Shown here: in pieces, positions 60,377-64,000 of the stretch
Layout: each line of letters starts with the position of its first letter
Position numbering within the stretch: the first letter of the stretch is position 1
Translations under genes and position numbers: made by a program
From: Amnibacterium endophyticum
GTDB taxonomy: Bacteria > Actinomycetota > Actinomycetes > Actinomycetales > Microbacteriaceae
Direction of reading: 5' to 3'
DNA length: 64,000 nucleotides
Assembly: GCF_042680685.1 (NCBI RefSeq)
Contig: NZ_JBHUEA010000004.1
Span: 1-64,000, forward strand
Notes under the pieces: generated by a model
What the model was told of the DNA's origin: nothing
The model's database searches: none
Seen by the model: only the letters and a program-made list of their open reading frames with translations

Positions 60377-61379
60377 GCGCCGCTTCGGGCAGGACCCGGC
60401 GGATGAGGTCGTCCAGGGTCACCACGCCGATCGCGCCGCCCGACTCCTCCACGACGGCGAGCTGGACGCGACGCTCCCGCATCTGCCGCAGCAGGCCGTA
60501 GACGGGCGTAGCGGCGTCGGTCGTCAGCACCGGGGAGGCGAAGGGCGAGACCGGCTCGCCGTCGGCGGCGACCAGGGTGTCGCGGACGTGGACGACGCCC
60601 GGCAGGCCGCCCGCGTCGTCGCGCACGAGGATGCGCAGGTGGCCGGTCTCGCGGGCGACGGCCCGCACCTCGCCGGCGGTCGCGGTCGGCGGCACGGCGG
60701 TCGGCTCGCCGCGGCGCGTGATCTCCCCGACCGTCAGCCGCTCGAGGTCGATCACGTCGGCGATCTGCTCGTGCAGCCTCGGCTCGAACACGCCCATGCG
60801 CGCCGAGTACTCGACCAGGTTGCGGATGGTGCCGGCGTCGCGGCCGCCGACCGCCGCGGAGTCGACCGGCTCGACCCCGACGCGGCGCACCACCGCGTTC
60901 GCGGCCCGGTTCACGATCGTCAGGAAGGGCCGGAAGACGGCGACGAAGGCGCGCGAGGGGATCCCGATCAGCTTCGCGGCGGTCTCCGGGTGGGCGATCG
61001 TCCAGGACTTCGGGACCATCTCGCCGACGACGAGGTGGAGGAAGGTGACGACGAGCAGCGACAGGACGAAGGCGGCGCCGCCGGCGAGCCACACCGGCAG
61101 TCCCGCGCCCTCGAGCAGCGGGCTGATCAGGCCGTCGACGGCGGGCTTCGTCACCGCGCCGAGCGCGAAGGTGCAGGCGGTGATGCCGAGCTGCGCCCCG
61201 GCGAGCATCAGCGTCAGCTCGTTCATGCCGCGCAGCGCGGCGCGGGAGCCGCGGCTGCGCTCCGCGTCCGCCTCGAGCCGGTGCCGGCGGGCGCCGATCA
61301 GCGCGAACTCGATCGCGACGAAGAAGGCGCTCGCGGCGATCAGCAGCACGGTGACGACGAGGGGGAGCCAGACGTTCAC
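60366..61379 (-). CDS. CNNM/HlyC-CorC family membrane protein
   Basis: A 337-aa protein with an N-terminal DUF21/CNNM membrane domain (residues 1-140: VVTVLLIAASAFFVAIEFALIGARRHRLE, MLAGAQLGITACTFALG, VVGEMVPKSW) followed by two CBS motifs (EITRRGEPTAVPP ... VLTTDAATPVYGLL). It lacks the C-terminal CorC transporter-associated domain that its neighbour has. Possibly magnesium or divalent-metal efflux. The GTG overlaps the end of the upstream paralog by 4 bp. Confidence 0.88.
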   Translation of the reverse strand: MNVWLPLVVTVLLIAASAFFVAIEFALIGARRHRLEADAERSRGSRAALRGMNELTLMLAGAQLGITACTFALGAVTKPAVDGLISPLLEGAGLPVWLAGGAAFVLSLLVVTFLHLVVGEMVPKSWTIAHPETAAKLIGIPSRAFVAVFRPFLTIVNRAANAVVRRVGVEPVDSAAVGGRDAGTIRNLVEYSARMGVFEPRLHEQIADVIDLERLTVGEITRRGEPTAVPPTATAGEVRAVARETGHLRILVRDDAGGLPGVVHVRDTLVAADGEPVSPFASPVLTTDAATPVYGLLRQMRERRVQLAVVEESGGAIGVVTLDDLIRRVLPEAAPAG

Positions 61380-62782
61380 CGGTGCGCCCCGATCGGCCCG
61401 TCCTCGTCGGCGGCCACCTCGTCCTCGAACCGGCGCTCGACCAGCTCGACGCGCAGCGCGCTCGGCACGTGCCGGGTCACCTCGAGCACCTCGAGGCGCA
61501 GCGCCCGCGGCGGCAGGTCCTCCTCGATCAGCTCGGCGCCCGTGGCGGGCAGCGCCACCTCGACCGCGTCGCCGACCGACGGCAGCGACCCGCGCTCGGC
61601 GATCACGAGGCCGGCGAGGGTCTCGAAGTCGTCGCGGGGCGGCAGGTCGCGGCCGATCGCCCGCTCGACCTCGTCGAGGTGCAGCTCGCCCGGCATCGTC
61701 CAGACGCCGTCCGCCACCAGCTCGGGGTCCGACTCGTCGTCCGGGTCGTGCTCGTCGCCGATCTCGCCGACCAGCTCCTCGGCGAGGTCCTCGACCGTCA
61801 GCACCCCGGCGAAGCCCCCGTACTCGTCGATGACGCAGGCGAGCTCGTCGCGGCTGCGCGAGAGGGCGTCGAACGCCTCGGACAGGCGCATCAGGGTCGG
61901 CAGCACCACCGGCGGCCGCATGATCGCGGTGACCGGTCGGGCGTCGTCCTCGGCGACGCGCAGCACGTCGAGCAGGTGGACCACGCCGAGGGGCTCGTCG
62001 TGGTCGCCGACCACCGGGTAGCGCGTGTGCTGCTCGGCCATGCGCGCTCGCGCCTCGGCGATCGACGTGGCCGCAGGCAGCAGGTCGACCCGGGCGCGGG
62101 GGGTCATCGCGTGCTCCACGTCCTGCGCGGGGAAGTCGAGCACCCGGTCGAGCAGCAGCGACAGCTCCTCGGGCAGGTCGCCGCTCTGCCGCGAGTCGTC
62201 GATGATGTGCTCGAGGTCCTCGGCGGTCGCGCTGCTGTCGAGGTCGTGCACCGGCTCGACGCGCAGCAGCCGCAGCACCGCGTTCGCCGCGTGGTCGAAC
62301 AGGGCGATGAGCCAGCCGAAGGCGGTCAGGTAGATCCGGGTGGAGCGCGCGAGCGCCTTCGCGAGCCGCTCGGGCCGGGCGATCGCGAGGTTCTTCGGGA
62401 ACAGCTCGCCGAAGACCATCTGCACGCCCGTCGCGATGACGAGCGCCAGCACGGTGCCGATCGCGACGCCCACGACGGGCGACAGGCCGGCGCCGCCGAG
62501 CAGCGTGCCGATCGACTCGCCGATGAACGGTTCGGCGACGTAGCCGGCGAGCAGGCCGGTGACGGTGATGCCGAGCTGCGCGCCCGAGAGCATGAACGAG
62601 GTGCGGCGGGTGATGGCGAGCGCGCGGTGCGCCGCCTGGTCCCCGGTGTCGGCCGCGGCCCGCAGGCGGGCGCGGTCCACCGACATGTAGGCGAACTCCT
62701 GCGCGACGAAGTAGCCGTTCGCCGCGATGATCGCGGCGGTCAGCAGCAGGCCGACGACGAGGACGAGCAGGGCCTCGATCAC
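61376..62782 (-). CDS. CNNM/HlyC-CorC family membrane protein with CorC_HlyC domain
   Basis: A 468-aa protein. DUF21 membrane domain at residues 1-190 (MIEALLVLVVGLLLTAAIIAANGYFVAQEFAYM, FMLSGAQLGITVTGLLAGY, VFGELFPKNLAIARPERLA), CBS pair (about 215-335: MTPRARVDLLPAATSIAEARARM, CVIDEYGGFAGVLTVEDLAEELVGEI), and a C-terminal CorC_HlyC domain ending in acidic tail. Longer than its partner. The pair, overlapping GTGA, may form a heteromeric metal transporter. GTG start. Confidence 0.9.
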   Translation of the reverse strand: MIEALLVLVVGLLLTAAIIAANGYFVAQEFAYMSVDRARLRAAADTGDQAAHRALAITRRTSFMLSGAQLGITVTGLLAGYVAEPFIGESIGTLLGGAGLSPVVGVAIGTVLALVIATGVQMVFGELFPKNLAIARPERLAKALARSTRIYLTAFGWLIALFDHAANAVLRLLRVEPVHDLDSSATAEDLEHIIDDSRQSGDLPEELSLLLDRVLDFPAQDVEHAMTPRARVDLLPAATSIAEARARMAEQHTRYPVVGDHDEPLGVVHLLDVLRVAEDDARPVTAIMRPPVVLPTLMRLSEAFDALSRSRDELACVIDEYGGFAGVLTVEDLAEELVGEIGDEHDPDDESDPELVADGVWTMPGELHLDEVERAIGRDLPPRDDFETLAGLVIAERGSLPSVGDAVEVALPATGAELIEEDLPPRALRLEVLEVTRHVPSALRVELVERRFEDEVAADEDGPIGAHR

Positions 62783-62988
62783 GCCGTCACCCCGCTTCGA
62801 CGGGGCTCGGGCACGCGGCGGCGGGCATCGGCAGGAACGGTCGAGCGCCGGTCGGGCACTGCGCGATCAACTCCTCGGTGGTCGTCGCGTCGACGCTAGC
62901 CAGTCGGACGCGCCGCGCAGCCGGCGCACCGGCATCTCTTCGGCGCTTCATGGCCGCGGCTCGGCGGATGCTCGTCAGCCGTCAGCCG

Positions 62989-64000
62989 TCAGCCGTCGAG
63001 GCGGCCGACCCCGGTGAGGCGGAGGACGGCGGCGCCGGCCTCGTCCGACGCGGTCAGGTCCACGACCGCCGTGAAGTCCCAGTCGTGGTCCCCGGCCGGG
63101 TCGTCGAGGATCTGGCGCACCCGCCACTCGGCCGCCGCCTCCTCGATCACGAGCAGCGCCGGGCCGCGGGCGTCCGGCCCCGTGCCGAGCCCGGCGTGCT
63201 CGTCGAAGTACGGCTCGAGCGCGTCGGCCCACGCGTCCGCGTCGAACCCGGCGGCGGCGTCGAGGGCGCCGAGCGCCGCCCAGTCGCGCCGGGCCGCCAG
63301 CTGCACGCGCCGGAAGAGCTCGTTGCGCACCATCACGCGGAAGGCGCGCGTGTTCGCGGTGAGGCGGCGCGGAGCCGGGGGCACCATCGCGGCGTCCGGC
63401 TCGTGGAGCGCGGGGTGCAGCAGCTCCTCCCACTCGTCGACCAGGGACGAGTCGACCTGACGGACCAGCTCGCCGAGCCACTCGATCAGGTCCTGCAGCT
63501 CGTCGCTCTTGATCTCGTCCGGGATCGTCTGCCGAGCGGCGCGGAACGCGTCGGAGAGGTACCGCAGCACGAGGCCCTCCGAGCGCTGCAGCCGGTAGAA
63601 CGCGACGAGCTCGCCGAAGTCCATCGCCCGCTCGACCATGTCGCGCACGACCGACTTCGGGGACATCGCGAAGTCGAGCACCCACGGCTGCTCGGCCGCG
63701 TACGCCTCGTAGGCGGCGTCCAGCAGCTCCTCCAGCGGCTTCGGGTGCGTGACCTCCTCGAGCAGCGTCATCCGCTCCTCGTACTCGACGCCGTCGGCCT
63801 TCATCGCCGCGACGGCGTCGCCGCGCGCCTGGAACTGCTGCTGCGCGAGCACCGGCCGGGGGTCGTCCAGCGTCGCCTCGAGGATCGAGACGACGTCGAG
63901 CGCGAACGTCGGCGACTCCGGGTCGAGCAGCTCGAAGGCCGCGAGCGCGAAGGGCGACAGCGGCTGGTTCAGCGCGAAGTCCGGCTGCAGGTCGATCACC
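62989..64000 (-). CDS. DUF3516 C-terminal region of a DEAD/DEAH helicase (partial)
   Basis: Only the last about 337 residues are inside the window; the frame continues past 64000 upstream, so the GTG at 63999 is probably internal. The sequence (SPFALAAFELLDPESPTFALDVVSILEATLDDPR, QARGDAVAAMKADGVEYEERMTLLEEVTHPKPLE) is the DUF3516 region found after the helicase core in actinobacterial RNA/DNA helicases. DFGELVAFYRLQRSEGLVLRYLSDAFRAARQTIP is typical. The gene ends in three TGA triplets spaced 7 bases apart (62975-62991), one in each frame. Confidence 0.85.
   Translation of the reverse strand, partial: VIDLQPDFALNQPLSPFALAAFELLDPESPTFALDVVSILEATLDDPRPVLAQQQFQARGDAVAAMKADGVEYEERMTLLEEVTHPKPLEELLDAAYEAYAAEQPWVLDFAMSPKSVVRDMVERAMDFGELVAFYRLQRSEGLVLRYLSDAFRAARQTIPDEIKSDELQDLIEWLGELVRQVDSSLVDEWEELLHPALHEPDAAMVPPAPRRLTANTRAFRVMVRNELFRRVQLAARRDWAALGALDAAAGFDADAWADALEPYFDEHAGLGTGPDARGPALLVIEEAAAEWRVRQILDDPAGDHDWDFTAVVDLTASDEAGAAVLRLTGVGRLDG

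Overview
The window is about 64 kb of very GC-rich DNA. Genes are tightly packed, mostly with GTG or ATG starts and ATGA/GTGA/TGATG overlaps. The gene order (end of a 5S rRNA gene, then tlyA-nadK-recN-pyrG-NUDIX-xerD-RidA-parA-scpA-scpB-rluB-tyrA-cmk-der) is typical of Actinobacteria. Together with an Rpf/LysM protein, an F420-type oxidoreductase, a CGNR regulator and a DUF3516 helicase tail, it points to a high-GC actinobacterium, probably of the Micrococcales/Microbacteriaceae type. That placement is inferred from synteny and style, not from a database search.

Region 1 (1-16.7 kb) is conserved housekeeping DNA on the plus strand: rRNA end, rRNA methyltransferase, NAD kinase, DNA repair, CTP synthesis, chromosome segregation (XerD, ParA-like, ScpA, ScpB), pseudouridylation, tyrosine synthesis, cytidylate kinase and ribosome assembly (Der). 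Region 2 (16.7-31.5 kb) is a catabolic and lipid-type island. It holds an ethA-ethR pair (Baeyer-Villiger monooxygenase and its TetR repressor, facing each other across 69 bp) with an esterase and a 3-hydroxyacyl-CoA dehydrogenase downstream of ethA. It also holds an acyl-CoA ligase/thioesterase/TetR operon, a divergent acyl-CoA dehydrogenase and thiolase, and an alcohol dehydrogenase/SDR/MaoC operon. The acyl-CoA dehydrogenase and alcohol dehydrogenase promoters carry nearly identical 22-bp inverted repeats (19 of 22 bases) placed one base before a -10 box, so one TetR protein probably controls both.

Region 3 (31.5-44 kb) is mixed metabolism: aspartase, acetyltransferases, a GH13 glucosidase, a CGNR regulator facing an EamA exporter, manganese catalase, thioredoxin, and aldo-keto reductases with NAD(P)-binding proteins. 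A 62-nt structured repeat occurs twice here (35.0 and 43.9 kb), each time between convergent genes. Region 4 (44-48.5 kb) has an Rpf-like resuscitation factor, REP-like repeats, a secreted acidic protein and tRNA-Pro(GGG). The tRNA is followed by about 2 kb of lower-GC DNA with a decayed serine recombinase and a lysine-rich secreted protein, probably the remains of a mobile element.

Region 5 (48.5-64 kb) holds a beta-lactamase-like hydrolase, a PadR-like regulator with an ABC1 kinase, an SDR, an AAA+ ATPase, and an ABC permease. The partner of the permease is an unusual fusion of an exported alpha/beta hydrolase to an ABC ATPase. Further on are a secreted HNH/Excalibur nuclease, DUF1992 and DUF1801 proteins, two CorC/CNNM-type membrane proteins, and the C-terminal part of a DUF3516 helicase running off the end. 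Many plus-strand genes have a TANNNT box 6-9 nt before the start codon, suggesting leaderless transcripts. Many convergent gene pairs share a hairpin that contains or touches both stop codons.
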